Of a stretch of DNA of 64,000 bases, positions 26,219-35,282 are shown in pieces; within the stretch, counting starts at the first letter, position 1; the number at the start of each line of letters is the position of its first letter. The stretch covers positions 620,001 through 684,000 of the forward strand of contig CAVOQV010000005.1 in the NCBI GenBank assembly GCA_963698435.1, written 5' to 3'. Made by a program: the position numbers and the translations under genes. Origin of the DNA: Sva-07 sp963698435 (GTDB lineage Bacteria > Actinomycetota > Acidimicrobiia > Acidimicrobiales > Ilumatobacteraceae). The notes beneath the pieces were generated by a model that saw only the letters and a list, made by a program, of their open reading frames with translations, was not told the origin of the DNA and did not search any database.

Positions 26219-27211
26219 TCAGGCGTTGGGGTCGACGACCCAGCGGCCACGGACCTGGCCGTCGAGGATCGTCGGGCCGCGGTCGAGCAGCTCGGTCAGC
26301 GGCACCACTTCGGTGATCGTGTCCACCACCTCGGATGGAAGATCGGTGGCGAGTCGAGCCCAGGCCGCCTCGCGCATCGGGATCGGGGCCATCACGGCTT
26401 CGACGCCTTGCAGGCGGACGGCTCGGATGATGAACGGCATCACCGTCGTCGGCAGGTCGGCGCCACCCGCCAGGCCACACGCTGCGACCGTCGAACGGAA
26501 CTTCATCTGCGCCAACACCTTTGCCAACATCGTCGAGCCGACGGTGTCGATCGCACCTGCCCAGGTCTCGGATTCCAACGGCCGAGGCGGCTCACTCATC
26601 TCCTCCCGGCTCAGGAAGGCCGACGCACCGAGGCTCCGCAGGTAACCCTGCGTCTCCGGCCGGCCGGTCACCGCGGTGACCTCGTAGCCGAGACCCGACA
26701 GCAACGCCACGGCCACCGAGCCGACGCCGCCCGCGGCGCCCGTCACGACGATCGGGCCGTCACCGGGTTCGACCCCGGCGCTCTCGAGTTCCATCACACA
26801 GAGCATGGCCGTGAGACCCGCTGTGCCGATCGCCATCGCCGTGCGGGCGTTCATCGACTCGGGCCGGTGCACCAACCACTCCGAGTGGAGCCGTTGACGC
26901 TGCGTGTAACCGCCCCAGTAGCGCTCGCCCACCTGGAAGCTCGTGGAGATGACCTCGTCACCGACCTGCCAGTCGGGCGAGTCGCTGGCGATCACCGTGC
27001 CGGTGAGATCGATGCCCGGCACCATCGGATAGCTCCGTACGATGCGATTCCTCCCGGCGAGGGCGAGACCGTCCTTGTAGTTCAGCGATGAGTACTCGAC
27101 GGCGATCGTGACGTCGCCGTCCGGGAGGTCCGCGTCGGTGAGCTGTTCGAGCGCGCCGACGTGTCCGTCGTCGGTCTCGCGCAGCACGAGGGCGGTGAAG
27201 GTGTCGCTCAT
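26219..27211 (-). CDS. MDR-family oxidoreductase (acrylyl-CoA reductase / YhdH-like)
   Basis: 330 residues, zinc-free medium-chain reductase. N-terminal LVLRETDDGHVGALEQLTDA and VEYSSLNYKDGLALAGR are diagnostic of the YhdH/AcuI group, which reduces acryloyl-CoA with NADPH. The nucleotide motif is VVTGAAGGVGSVAVALLSGL, followed by VTAVTGRPETQGYLRSLGAS. The ATG at 27211 is set by homology; longer frames lack a start with a site. The gene sits between the saccharopine-dehydrogenase-like and rhodanese genes without an obvious partner. Confidence 0.88.
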   Translation of the reverse strand: MSDTFTALVLRETDDGHVGALEQLTDADLPDGDVTIAVEYSSLNYKDGLALAGRNRIVRSYPMVPGIDLTGTVIASDSPDWQVGDEVISTSFQVGERYWGGYTQRQRLHSEWLVHRPESMNARTAMAIGTAGLTAMLCVMELESAGVEPGDGPIVVTGAAGGVGSVAVALLSGLGYEVTAVTGRPETQGYLRSLGASAFLSREEMSEPPRPLESETWAGAIDTVGSTMLAKVLAQMKFRSTVAACGLAGGADLPTTVMPFIIRAVRLQGVEAVMAPIPMREAAWARLATDLPSEVVDTITEVVPLTELLDRGPTILDGQVRGRWVVDPNA

Positions 27212-27245
27212 CGCCTCATCGTGGCACGCGTGACAGAGTGAGCCC

Positions 27246-28115
27246 ATGTCCACGCCCCCTCCCGACCCGGTCCCGGCCCCAGCGATCGTCGCCCCGACCT
27301 GGCTGCGAGAACGGCTGGCGGCCGATGCGACCACGATCGTCTGCCACGTCGGCTCCACGATGACGGGACCCGAGCCCGAGCGGGACCACCTGCACCGTCA
27401 CCTTCCCGGCGCCCGATTCGTGTCGCTCGACGAGGTACTCGCCGCTCCCCCAGCGGGTACCGCCGGCCGCCACCCGCTGCCCACCCCGGCCGAGTTCGCA
27501 CGAGCGCTGGGGGACCTCGGCGTGTCCGACCGTGACACGGTCGTCGCCTACGACGACCGTGGCGGTGCTCTGGCGGGGCGACTGGTGTGGATGCTACGAA
27601 TCCTCGGCCAGTCCGCCGGCCTGCTCGACGGCGGGATCGAAGGGTGGATCGCCGACGGCGGCGAACTCGAGAGTGGGGCGGTCGAGAGCGCTCCCGTCGA
27701 GCGGACGGCGCACGACTGGCCGTTGGACGCGCTCGCTGACGCCATCGACGTGGCCCGACATCTCAGGGATGGCGGCGTCGTGATCGACAGCCGCGACCCG
27801 GCCCGCTACGCAGGAGAGATCGAACCGATCGACCGCGTCGCCGGGCACATTCCGGGCGCCGTCAACCTGCTGTTCGGCGACAATCTCGACAGCGACGGCC
27901 GGTTTCTGCCCGCCGACGAGCTCCGCCGCCGTTTCGCCCCGGTCGTCGGCGAAGACGGTCGGCCGATCGTCTACTGCGGCTCGGGCGTCACCGCCTGCCA
28001 CAACGCACTCGCGATGGAGCACGCCGGCATGCAGCTTCCACGGCTGTACGTCGGGTCGTGGTCGGGGTGGGTCGCCGACCCGGCGCACCCGATCGCCACC
28101 GGCAGCGCGCCGTGA
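27246..28115 (+). CDS. Sulfurtransferase (tandem rhodanese)
   Basis: Thiosulfate or 3-mercaptopyruvate sulfurtransferase, 289 residues, two rhodanese domains. The N-terminal inactive domain includes DTVVAYDDRGGALAGRLVWM; the C-terminal domain has VVIDSRDPARYAGEIEPIDR, GHIPGAVNLLFGDNL and the catalytic loop YCGSGVTACHNALAME with C244. It moves sulfane sulfur to cyanide or thiol acceptors. The next gene, a TauE/SafE exporter, follows after 34 bases, so the pair may handle sulfite or thiosulfate. Confidence 0.92.
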   Translation: MSTPPPDPVPAPAIVAPTWLRERLAADATTIVCHVGSTMTGPEPERDHLHRHLPGARFVSLDEVLAAPPAGTAGRHPLPTPAEFARALGDLGVSDRDTVVAYDDRGGALAGRLVWMLRILGQSAGLLDGGIEGWIADGGELESGAVESAPVERTAHDWPLDALADAIDVARHLRDGGVVIDSRDPARYAGEIEPIDRVAGHIPGAVNLLFGDNLDSDGRFLPADELRRRFAPVVGEDGRPIVYCGSGVTACHNALAMEHAGMQLPRLYVGSWSGWVADPAHPIATGSAP

Positions 28116-28149
28116 ATGACCCGTCCGCCTGCACCATGGGCATCCTGCG

Positions 28150-28887
28150 GTGACCGGGACAGAACTCGCCATCGTGCTGGCCGCCGTGGTCATCGGGGCC
28201 ATCGCCAAGGCGATCACCGGCATGGGCCTGCCGCTGATCGCCATCCCGATCGCGTCGCTGTTCGTCGACGTCGACGACGCGATCGTCGTCATCGCGTTCC
28301 CGAATGTGCTCGCCAACGCATTTCTCGCCGGGCGGGAGCGCTCGAGCTACGCCGAGACCCGCGACCTGCCCACCCTCGCGGTCGCAGGGGTGATCGGTGC
28401 GATCGCCGGCACGCTGCTGCTCGTCAACATCCCGGAGCGTCCGCTGGTGATCGCCGTCATCGTCGCCATCGTCGCCTACGTCGTGCTGTTCTTCGCACAC
28501 CCCGACCTCCGGGTCGGCCCCGAACGATCCCGTCGGCTGGCTCCGGCCGTCGGCGGCGTCGCCGGCGTGTTCCAGGGGGCGGTCGGCATCTCGGGGCCGA
28601 TCGTCGGATCCTGGATCCACAGTTACCGCCTCCCCCGCAGCGCCCACATCCTCTCGGTCACCTCGCTCTTCTTCATCACCGGACTGGCGCAGCTGATCGT
28701 CCTCATCAGCTCCGGTGAGCTGTCCGGACGAGTGGTCGCCACACTGCTCGCCTGTGTCCCGGTGTTCGCAGCGATCCCGGTCGGCACCCGATTGCGCAAC
28801 TCGGTGTCCGTCCGCGGATTCGACCTCGCCATCGTCGGCATGCTCACCGTGTCCGCGCTCGCACTGTCGTTGCAGACGTTCTTCTAG
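28150..28887 (+). CDS. TauE/SafE-family sulfite or sulfonate exporter
   Basis: 245-residue inner-membrane protein with about eight predicted membrane spans in two repeated halves. The start (GTG 28150) gives AIVLAAVVIGAIAKAITGMG, with the family's glycine-rich first span and PLIAIPIASLF; the second half has GGVAGVFQGAVGISGPIVGS. TauE/SafE proteins export sulfite, sulfolactate or sulfoacetate. Placement behind a rhodanese supports sulfur-oxyanion export. Short tandem repeats follow the stop and then the TPP riboswitch. Confidence 0.88.
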   Translation: MTGTELAIVLAAVVIGAIAKAITGMGLPLIAIPIASLFVDVDDAIVVIAFPNVLANAFLAGRERSSYAETRDLPTLAVAGVIGAIAGTLLLVNIPERPLVIAVIVAIVAYVVLFFAHPDLRVGPERSRRLAPAVGGVAGVFQGAVGISGPIVGSWIHSYRLPRSAHILSVTSLFFITGLAQLIVLISSGELSGRVVATLLACVPVFAAIPVGTRLRNSVSVRGFDLAIVGMLTVSALALSLQTFF

Positions 28888-28908
28888 TACCCTCCACCTC
28901 GACACCGA

Positions 28909-28946
28909 CCACATCGGACGACAACCACATCGGACGACAACCACAT
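28909..28946. repeat. Tandem repeat between tauE-like gene and TPP riboswitch
   Basis: The 16-base unit CCACATCGGACGACAA occurs twice in full and then begins a third time (CCACAT) before the riboswitch. It may mark slippage or lie in the thi promoter. Confidence 0.75.
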
Positions 28947-28952
28947 GGGGAG

Positions 28953-29028
28953 CTCGCTGGAACGGCGGGCTGAGAGGGTGACCGCCGTCATCGACCCGAG
29001 AACCTGATCCGGATAATGCCGGCGGAGG
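28953..29028 (+). promoter_or_regulatory. TPP (THI-box) riboswitch
   Basis: Conserved aptamer parts are present in order: CTGAGAGGG (28970-28978), then ACCTGATCC at 29002-29010 and GGATAATGCCGG (29011-29022). A closing P1 stem can form between CTCGCTGG (28953-28960) and CCGGCGGAG (29019-29027). The ribosome site GGCGGAGGAA (29021-29030), six bases before the GTG at 29033, is itself the 3' side of P1. TPP binding should therefore hide the ribosome site and block translation of thiN and the coupled thiBPQ genes. Confidence 0.93.
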
Positions 29029-29032
29029 AATC

Positions 29033-29794
29033 GTGAACGAACACATCATCATCATCACCGGGGCATCGCCGCTCGGTGCCGGCCTCGTCGAACGGCTGAC
29101 CGGCAGTGCGTCCGAGCACACCGTGTGGATGGCGGTCGACGGGGGCCTCGACCATGCGCTCGCCGCCGGGCTCGAACCCACCCATCTCGTGGGCGATCTC
29201 GACTCGGTCAGCGAGGAGGGTCTGGCCTGGGCCGCCCGCAACGCCGACATCTCCCGGCACCCCACCGACAAGGACCAGACCGACACCGAACTCGCGCTGG
29301 CGCTGGCGTCCAAATTCGATCCCGAGCGCATCACGCTCGTCGGTGGCGGAGATCGCCTGGATCACACCGTTGCCGGGATCGGAGCGCTCGGCGCGCTGAG
29401 CCTCACCAGCGTGCCCACACTCGACGGGTGGTGGGACGGCCAACACATCCGGGTGCTCCACGGGCCCGGTTCGGCGACGCTCCGGCTGGTGCCCGGCTCG
29501 ACGCTGTCGCTGCTGGCACTGCACGGTCCGTGTGTACGGGTCACGTTGGTCGGCGCCCGGTGGCAACTCGACCAGTTCGACCTCGAACCGCTCGTGGGTA
29601 TGGGCGTGAGCAACGAGGTCCCCGCGATCGCGACTGCGGCCGACGGATCGGTCACGGTCGCCGTGTCGCTGTCCGGCGGGGTCCTCACGATCTTCGACGA
29701 TCCCGCCCCCGACCGTCCGATGAGCGAACTGCCCGCATCCGGTCAGTTGACTCATCAGAACACCGCCGACGACGACAGCACCTCCCAGCGATGA
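29033..29794 (+). CDS. thiN: Thiamine diphosphokinase
   Basis: Transfers diphosphate from ATP to thiamine, giving TPP; 253 residues, cytoplasmic. Family motifs: MAVDGGLDHALAAGLEPTHL, GDLDS, HPTDKDQTDTELALALA and GGGDRLDHTVAGIGAL; the C-terminal beta-sandwich has TLSLLALHGPCVRVTLVGAR. The GTG start lies directly behind the TPP riboswitch, whose P1 stem includes the ribosome site. It overlaps thiB by ATGA. Placing the kinase with the uptake system lets imported thiamine be trapped as TPP, which then shuts the operon. Confidence 0.93.
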   Translation: MNEHIIIITGASPLGAGLVERLTGSASEHTVWMAVDGGLDHALAAGLEPTHLVGDLDSVSEEGLAWAARNADISRHPTDKDQTDTELALALASKFDPERITLVGGGDRLDHTVAGIGALGALSLTSVPTLDGWWDGQHIRVLHGPGSATLRLVPGSTLSLLALHGPCVRVTLVGARWQLDQFDLEPLVGMGVSNEVPAIATAADGSVTVAVSLSGGVLTIFDDPAPDRPMSELPASGQLTHQNTADDDSTSQR

Positions 29795-30960
29795 GCGACA
29801 GCCTCGTATCCGGCCGCTTCGCTCATCGGTGGGGAGGTGGGCGCGCCGTGGCCGGCCTCGCGTTGGCGGTGGCCCTCGGAGGGGTGGCGTGCGGAAGCGA
29901 CGATGACAGCGCGTCGATCCCCACCGAGACCGGCGGCGCCTGGGCCTCCGGGCCGGCGGTCGCGCCGGATGGCGGATCGGTCACACTCGTCACCTACGAC
30001 TCGTTCCCCGAAGCGGACACGTCGCTCAACGATGCGCTCGCCGAGTTCACCGCCGACACCGGCATCGACGTCGACGTCCTCGTCGCCGGCGACACCGGCA
30101 CGATGCTGTCGAAGGCATCACTCACCGCCGGCAACCCCGAAGGTGACGTGATGTGGGGCATCGACAACACGCTGCTGTCGAGGGCAGTCGACGACGAGGT
30201 GTTCGAGCCCTACGTCGCCGCTGGCATCGCCGACGGGTCCGTCGAGATCGCCGGCGAGTTCCTCGACCTGGTCCCCGGCGGCGAGGCCACGCCGGTCGAC
30301 TACGGCGACGTCTGCATCAACTACGACATCGGCTGGTACACCGAGCGCGACCTCGACCCCCCCACTTCGCTCGCCGATCTGGTCGACCCGGCATACGCCG
30401 GGCAGCTCGTCGTCCAGAACCCGGCGACGTCGTCACCGGGCCTCGCGTTCCTCCTCGCCACGATCCACGAATACGGCCTCGAGGGCTGGCAGGACTACTG
30501 GAGTCGACTCGGCGAGAACGGCATCGAAGTCGTCGACAGCTGGACGCAGGCCTACTACGAGCGGTTCACGTGGGCCGGCGGCGGGCCGACACCGATGGTC
30601 GTCAGCTACGGATCGAGCCCGCCGGCCGAGGTGATCTTCGCGGAACCGCCTCGCGACGATGCGCCGACGGGCGTGATCGAGGACACCTGCTTCCGTCAGG
30701 TCGAGTTCGCCGGCGTGCTGCGCGGCACGGACTCGCCGGAAGCAGCACGGCGGCTGGTCGACTTCCTGGTGTCCGAACGATTCCAGAGCGAGCTCGCCCT
30801 GAATCTCTTCGTGTACCCGACCAACCAGGCGGTCACGTTGCCGGACGAGTTCGTCGATGTCGCCGTCGTCCCCGACACCTCGCGGTCACTCGACCCGACG
30901 CTGATCGATGCTGAACGCTCGACGTGGATCGACGAATGGACCGAGCTGGTACTCGGGTGA
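29791..30960 (+). CDS. thiB: Thiamine ABC transporter substrate-binding lipoprotein
   Basis: 389 residues, with a signal and lipobox ending at C34 (LALAVALGGVACGSDD), so it is anchored on the outer face of the membrane. The fold is the type II binding protein of the ThiB/TbpA group: SVTLVTYDSFPEADTSLNDA, DVMWGIDNTLLSRAVDDEVF, VDYGDVCINYDIGWYTERDL, VQNPATSSPGLAFLLATIHE and FVYPTNQAVTLPDEF. The ATG at 29791 overlaps the kinase stop; its own stop overlaps thiP by GTGA. Confidence 0.92.
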   Translation: MSDSLVSGRFAHRWGGGRAVAGLALAVALGGVACGSDDDSASIPTETGGAWASGPAVAPDGGSVTLVTYDSFPEADTSLNDALAEFTADTGIDVDVLVAGDTGTMLSKASLTAGNPEGDVMWGIDNTLLSRAVDDEVFEPYVAAGIADGSVEIAGEFLDLVPGGEATPVDYGDVCINYDIGWYTERDLDPPTSLADLVDPAYAGQLVVQNPATSSPGLAFLLATIHEYGLEGWQDYWSRLGENGIEVVDSWTQAYYERFTWAGGGPTPMVVSYGSSPPAEVIFAEPPRDDAPTGVIEDTCFRQVEFAGVLRGTDSPEAARRLVDFLVSERFQSELALNLFVYPTNQAVTLPDEFVDVAVVPDTSRSLDPTLIDAERSTWIDEWTELVLG

Positions 30961-32561
30961 ACCGCCTGCCCCGGTGGCTCCTGGTCGCGCTCGCGGCCGG
31001 GCCCACCGTGGGGCTCCTGGTGTTCTACGGCTGGCCCTTCGCCACCCTCGTGGCCGAGGCGGTGACGACCACCGCCATCAGCGACACGTTCGGACGGGCG
31101 TCGACGTGGGAGGTGCTCTGGTTCACCGCGTGGCAGGCCGTCATCTCGACGGCGGCGACGATCGTCATCGGGCTGGCGCCTGCCTACGTGCTGGCCAGAT
31201 TCGACTTCTTCGGCCGCACCACGCTGGCGGGATTGCTCACCGCGATGTTCGTGCTCCCGACGGTGGTGATGGGCGCCGCGTTCCTGGCGCTGCTCCCGGA
31301 CACGCTCGACCGCACGGTCTGGGCGGTGATCAGCGCACATGTCGCGTTCAACCTCGCCGTGGTCGTTCGCGTCGTGGGGTCGCTGTGGGAGCACCTTCCG
31401 ACCGACATGGAGGCCGCGGCGGCCACGCTCGGGGCGTCGCGCTGGAGGGTCGCCACCAACGTCTCGCTCCCGCTCGTGCGACCCGCCGTGACCGCAGCCG
31501 CAACGATCGTGTTCCTCTTCACGTTCACGTCCTACGGTGTGATCCGGATCCTCGGCGCGCCGGGTACCCGAACGATCGAGGTCGAGGTGTGGCGTCGGGC
31601 GACCCAGCTCGGCGACATCGGCGGCGCGGCCGTACTGGCGCTGCTGCAGCTCGCCGCGCTGGTCGCGATCGTGTCGTGGTCGACGATCGCTCAGCGGCGC
31701 CATGCCCGAGCGATCGGGCTGATGCCGTTGTCCGCTCGCCGTCACCCGACGACCGTCGGAGAACGGCGATTCGTGATGCTCGTTGCAGGCGCAGCCTTCC
31801 TGGTCGCGGCGGCGCCGCTGATGGCGCTGGTGGTGCGTTCGCTCTCGACGCCGACCGGCTGGTCGACCTCAGCGTGGACCGAACTCGGACGCACAGAGAT
31901 CAGACCGGGCATCCGCATCGGGATCGATCCGGTCGAGGCCGTCGGCAACTCGCTGGTCAACGCGGCGTGGGCGACGGTGTTCGCCGTGGTGATCGGGGCG
32001 CTTGCCAGCCTCGCCATCGCAGCCGCCGGTCGCGCCGGCCGAGCCCTGGACGGCGGTCTGATGCTGCCGCTCGCCACGTCGGCGGTGACGATCGGTTTCG
32101 GGATGCTGATCACCTTCGACACCGACCCGGTCGACTGGCGTGCGTCGTGGTGGCTGGTGCCGGTGGGGCACGCGTTGATCGCCGTGCCGTTCGTGGTTCG
32201 CACCTGCGTCGGCGTCCTGCGCTCGGTCGACCCCGACATGGGCGACGCCGCATGCACACTCGGGGCATCGCCGGTGCGGGCGTGGCGCGCCACCGTCGTA
32301 CCGTTCCTGTGGAGGCCGCTCGCCGTCGGTGCGGTGCTGGCCGCCGCGATCTCGCTCGGTGAGTTCGGCGCCACGAGCTTCCTGTCGAGATCAGGCGGCG
32401 AGACGATGCCGATCGCGATCGAGCAGTTGCTCGGCCGTACCGGCTCGGTGCTGCAGGCCCAAGGGTTCGTGCTCGCGACCTTGCTGGCTGCTGCAACGGT
32501 GGTCCTGGTCGTGGTCGTCGAACGACTGCAGTCACCACTCTCCGGACGGAGCCGCACGTGA
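30957..32561 (+). CDS. thiP: Thiamine ABC transporter permease (two-domain)
   Basis: 534-residue inner-membrane permease made of two fused halves, each with an EAA loop: MEAAAATLGASRWRVATNVS and MGDAACTLGASPVRAWRATV. About 12 hydrophobic spans are evident. Domain duplication and length match ThiP. GTG 30957 overlaps the thiB stop and the stop overlaps thiQ, so the three transport genes are coupled in a chain. Confidence 0.92.
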   Translation: MNRLPRWLLVALAAGPTVGLLVFYGWPFATLVAEAVTTTAISDTFGRASTWEVLWFTAWQAVISTAATIVIGLAPAYVLARFDFFGRTTLAGLLTAMFVLPTVVMGAAFLALLPDTLDRTVWAVISAHVAFNLAVVVRVVGSLWEHLPTDMEAAAATLGASRWRVATNVSLPLVRPAVTAAATIVFLFTFTSYGVIRILGAPGTRTIEVEVWRRATQLGDIGGAAVLALLQLAALVAIVSWSTIAQRRHARAIGLMPLSARRHPTTVGERRFVMLVAGAAFLVAAAPLMALVVRSLSTPTGWSTSAWTELGRTEIRPGIRIGIDPVEAVGNSLVNAAWATVFAVVIGALASLAIAAAGRAGRALDGGLMLPLATSAVTIGFGMLITFDTDPVDWRASWWLVPVGHALIAVPFVVRTCVGVLRSVDPDMGDAACTLGASPVRAWRATVVPFLWRPLAVGAVLAAAISLGEFGATSFLSRSGGETMPIAIEQLLGRTGSVLQAQGFVLATLLAAATVVLVVVVERLQSPLSGRSRT

Positions 32562-33199
32562 GCGACCACGCCGGCCTCGACGTCAGCGACGTCACCGTCA
32601 CTTTCGAGGTGGCCCCCGTGCTCGACGAGGTGAGCTTGTCGGTGGCGGCAGGCGACGTGGTGGCGCTGCTCGGGCCGTCGGGCAGTGGGAAGAGCACGCT
32701 CTTGAGGGTGATCGCCGGCATCCTCGCACCAGACAGCGGGCGGATTGCCGTCCAGGGCGTCGACGTCACCGATCGGCCGACCCATCGCCGCGGCGTCGGG
32801 ATGGTGTTCCAGGACAACCAGTTGTTTCCCCACCTGTCGGTGCTCGACAACGTGGCGTTCGGTCCCAAGATGGCAGGAGCGACGCGATCCGATCGCGCCG
32901 AGCGAGCTGCGCGCTGGCTCCGGCGGGTCGGCCTGGCCGGCTTCGAGGACCGACGTGTGACCGACCTGTCCGGCGGGGAGGCCAAGCGCGTCGCACTGGC
33001 CCGATCGCTGGCGGCTGAGCCGTCGGTGGTGCTGCTCGACGAACCGCTCACAGGACTCGACCGCGAGCTCCATGATCGGCTGGCCGGTGAACTGGCATCG
33101 TTGTTGCGAGACGCACACGTCACCACCCTGCTGGTCACCCATGACGCCGACGAAGCGGTCACGATCGCCGACCGGACCGTCCAGCTCGCCGACCTCTGA
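32558..33199 (+). CDS. thiQ: Thiamine ABC transporter ATP-binding protein
   Basis: 213-residue ABC ATPase. Walker A LLGPSGSGKSTLLRVIAG, Q-loop in GMVFQDNQLFPHLSVLDNVA, signature LSGGEAKRVALARSL, Walker B VVLLDEPLTGLD and switch His in VTHDADEA. It energises ThiP. GTG 32558 overlaps the thiP stop. It is the last gene of the riboswitch-controlled operon; 39 bases separate it from the next gene, with no clear terminator. Confidence 0.93.
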   Translation: MSDHAGLDVSDVTVTFEVAPVLDEVSLSVAAGDVVALLGPSGSGKSTLLRVIAGILAPDSGRIAVQGVDVTDRPTHRRGVGMVFQDNQLFPHLSVLDNVAFGPKMAGATRSDRAERAARWLRRVGLAGFEDRRVTDLSGGEAKRVALARSLAAEPSVVLLDEPLTGLDRELHDRLAGELASLLRDAHVTTLLVTHDADEAVTIADRTVQLADL

Positions 33200-33238
33200 A
33201 CGTTCCGCTTTCGTCTCCTGCGCACCCACTGCGGGGCG

Positions 33239-33520
33239 ATGAACGAAATCGCACGGGCGAACGACCTCCGACAACGAGCGCGGCACCTCCGCCACCTCGC
33301 CGACGCCATCGAGACCTCGCCGGTGATGCGCCTCGACCGCTACGGCGGTGTCGACACCTGGCGTGGGCCGCGACCCGAACTGTGCAGGGCGACCCTGGCG
33401 CGCAACCAGCACCAGCTCCATGCGGCGGTCGACGACCTCCGCGAGCATGCGTGGTGGTTCGACCGGCAGGCGCAGGAACTCGAAACGGTTGCCCGAACGA
33501 GGATCGGGCTGGTGGGATGA
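33239..33520 (+). CDS. Small WXG100-like helical protein
   Basis: 93 residues, predicted helical hairpin. A W-x-G turn (VDTWRGPRPELC) divides two helices (ANDLRQRARHLRHLADAIET and RNQHQLHAAVDDLREHAWWF), the layout of WXG100/ESX-type proteins in actinobacteria, which are exported as dimers by type VII secretion. The gene ends one base before the next ATG, so the two genes are co-translated. No secretion ATPase (EccC) is near; export is therefore inferred only from shape. Confidence 0.65.
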   Translation: MNEIARANDLRQRARHLRHLADAIETSPVMRLDRYGGVDTWRGPRPELCRATLARNQHQLHAAVDDLREHAWWFDRQAQELETVARTRIGLVG

Positions 33521-33521
33521 C

Positions 33522-35204
33522 ATGGACACCGGCTACGAACCGAGCCGCGTGCACCGGTTGGTGCGCCACACACTGGAGTCGATCGACCGACTCGACGCCA
33601 TCGGCTCATCGGATCCCGTGGCCACTGACGCGTTGCGAACAGTCCGCCTGGCACGCGCCAACCTCGAGGACCACTGGATGCCGGCGCTCCGCGACATCGA
33701 ACGCAGCGCCCCGATGGTTCGCTGGCGCAGGAGTCGACTCGGAACGCTCGGGCTCCGACCGCTGGCCGCTCGGGGCGAGTCGCTTCCCGATCACCTGCGG
33801 CCGGGCGGGCTCGCCGCTGCAACGATTCCGACGAAACGGCGCGAGGAGTTGCTCGGCCAACTCGACTGGCTGGAGCGCAGGGCCCTGAGCGGCCACATCG
33901 GACCCGGCGCTCCGACGACGCCGGTGCTGGCCGAGCTCGCCGCAGATCTGGCCACGTGGGTCCGACGCGACGACCGTTTCGCGGCAGAACTCGTCGCGCT
34001 GTCGACGTCGAACATGATCGTCGGTCGCCTGCTCAGCGAAGCGAGGTTCCCGCCGTCGTTCGCCTCGCGGGTTGTCATGCAGATGGCGGTCCCCCACGGA
34101 CCCGAAACCGGCGTCGACCACGATCGGTACGCGATGTCGTTGAGCATCGCACTGGACAGCCTCGTCGACGACGCCCACGCCTGCCTGGATCTGTTGCTGG
34201 ACGAGCGGACGACGTTCGCGCTCGCCTCCTGGGAGGATCTCGACCCGGCAATGCTGGGGAGGTTCGTCACCAGCGGTCTGCTCGGCGCCGTGCAGAACGA
34301 CCCCAGCCGGCTGGCCGACGGCTACCAGGTCCTGCAGTTCCTCACGGCAGCCACCAACCAGCCCCTCGACGGCGGGGTGAGCGCCGGCATGGCGATCGGC
34401 GTGTCGAGTTCGCTGCATCCCTACCTGGCCACGCTCGCTCCGGCGATTCGGGGCGAGGGCGACGACCCCGTCGTGGTGAGACGCGTGACACCCGAGGTGG
34501 AGCTGGGCACCTACGACCAACTCGTGGAGCTCTTCGGCGCATTGGTGCGAGTTCCCCCAGCGCAGGGCCACATCGGCCGGGCGCTGGAGGTGTTCGCCAC
34601 CGAGGTCTTCGAAACGATCGGCGGCGAGGCACCACACCGAGTCGAAGTCGGCTACGTGGTCAACGTTGCGGATCTCATCGGCGACGCCCGACAGAACGAG
34701 CAGTGTGAACTCATGCTGGTCGCCGCAGCCGACGAAGCCCGCAACCATCAACTCGGCAACATTCTCGGTTCCGCCTCGAACGTGCTGATGCTGGCCGGCG
34801 GCAGCGGAGCCACCGCCCGGGCAGCGGTGAGCTTGGCGCTCGAGACGGTCACGGCCTGGGGAGCACCGGCGACGCCGAGACAGATCCCGGGCGCCGAGCC
34901 TGCGCTGAACCCGTACGACGTGATCACGGTCGCTGCGATCACGACCGTCGCCACGGATCGGAGAGCACGACGATCCGCCGGACTCGATTCGGTCTCCCCG
35001 ACACAGTGGGGTGACGTCGCTCGACTGCTCGATGGCATCAACCGGGCGGTCGATCCCCACGACCGGACCGACAGGGTCCAGCGGCTCGACGACTGGGTGG
35101 ACAGCGAGGTCCCAGCACTCTCGGCCTACCTCTACGAGCTTCGCAAGACGCCCGGGTTGCACGCGCTACGGGAAGGCGACGAAGAGCGTTGTCCGGACGA
35201 GTGA
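33522..35204 (+). CDS. Large helical partner of the WXG-like protein (DUF6571-like)
   Basis: 560 residues, no signal or membrane span. Its helical repeats, with segments such as FPPSFASRVVMQMAVPHGPE, DDAHACLDLLLDERTTFALA and FVTSGLLGAVQNDPSRLADG, and its order resemble what I remember of the DUF6571 family, large proteins encoded beside WXG100-like proteins and toxins of type VII systems. The match is from memory and only moderate. The ATG at 33522 follows the WXG-like gene by one base. A role as chaperone, effector or effector-immunity protein is possible; no nuclease or toxin motif is visible at its C terminus. Confidence 0.6.
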   Translation: MDTGYEPSRVHRLVRHTLESIDRLDAIGSSDPVATDALRTVRLARANLEDHWMPALRDIERSAPMVRWRRSRLGTLGLRPLAARGESLPDHLRPGGLAAATIPTKRREELLGQLDWLERRALSGHIGPGAPTTPVLAELAADLATWVRRDDRFAAELVALSTSNMIVGRLLSEARFPPSFASRVVMQMAVPHGPETGVDHDRYAMSLSIALDSLVDDAHACLDLLLDERTTFALASWEDLDPAMLGRFVTSGLLGAVQNDPSRLADGYQVLQFLTAATNQPLDGGVSAGMAIGVSSSLHPYLATLAPAIRGEGDDPVVVRRVTPEVELGTYDQLVELFGALVRVPPAQGHIGRALEVFATEVFETIGGEAPHRVEVGYVVNVADLIGDARQNEQCELMLVAAADEARNHQLGNILGSASNVLMLAGGSGATARAAVSLALETVTAWGAPATPRQIPGAEPALNPYDVITVAAITTVATDRRARRSAGLDSVSPTQWGDVARLLDGINRAVDPHDRTDRVQRLDDWVDSEVPALSAYLYELRKTPGLHALREGDEERCPDE

Positions 35205-35282
35205 GCACAGCTCCACATCCCCGCGTCCAGAGCCGTCGAGAACTCGCCCGACCGAGCACGGAGAGTCTGCAACACTTGCAGG

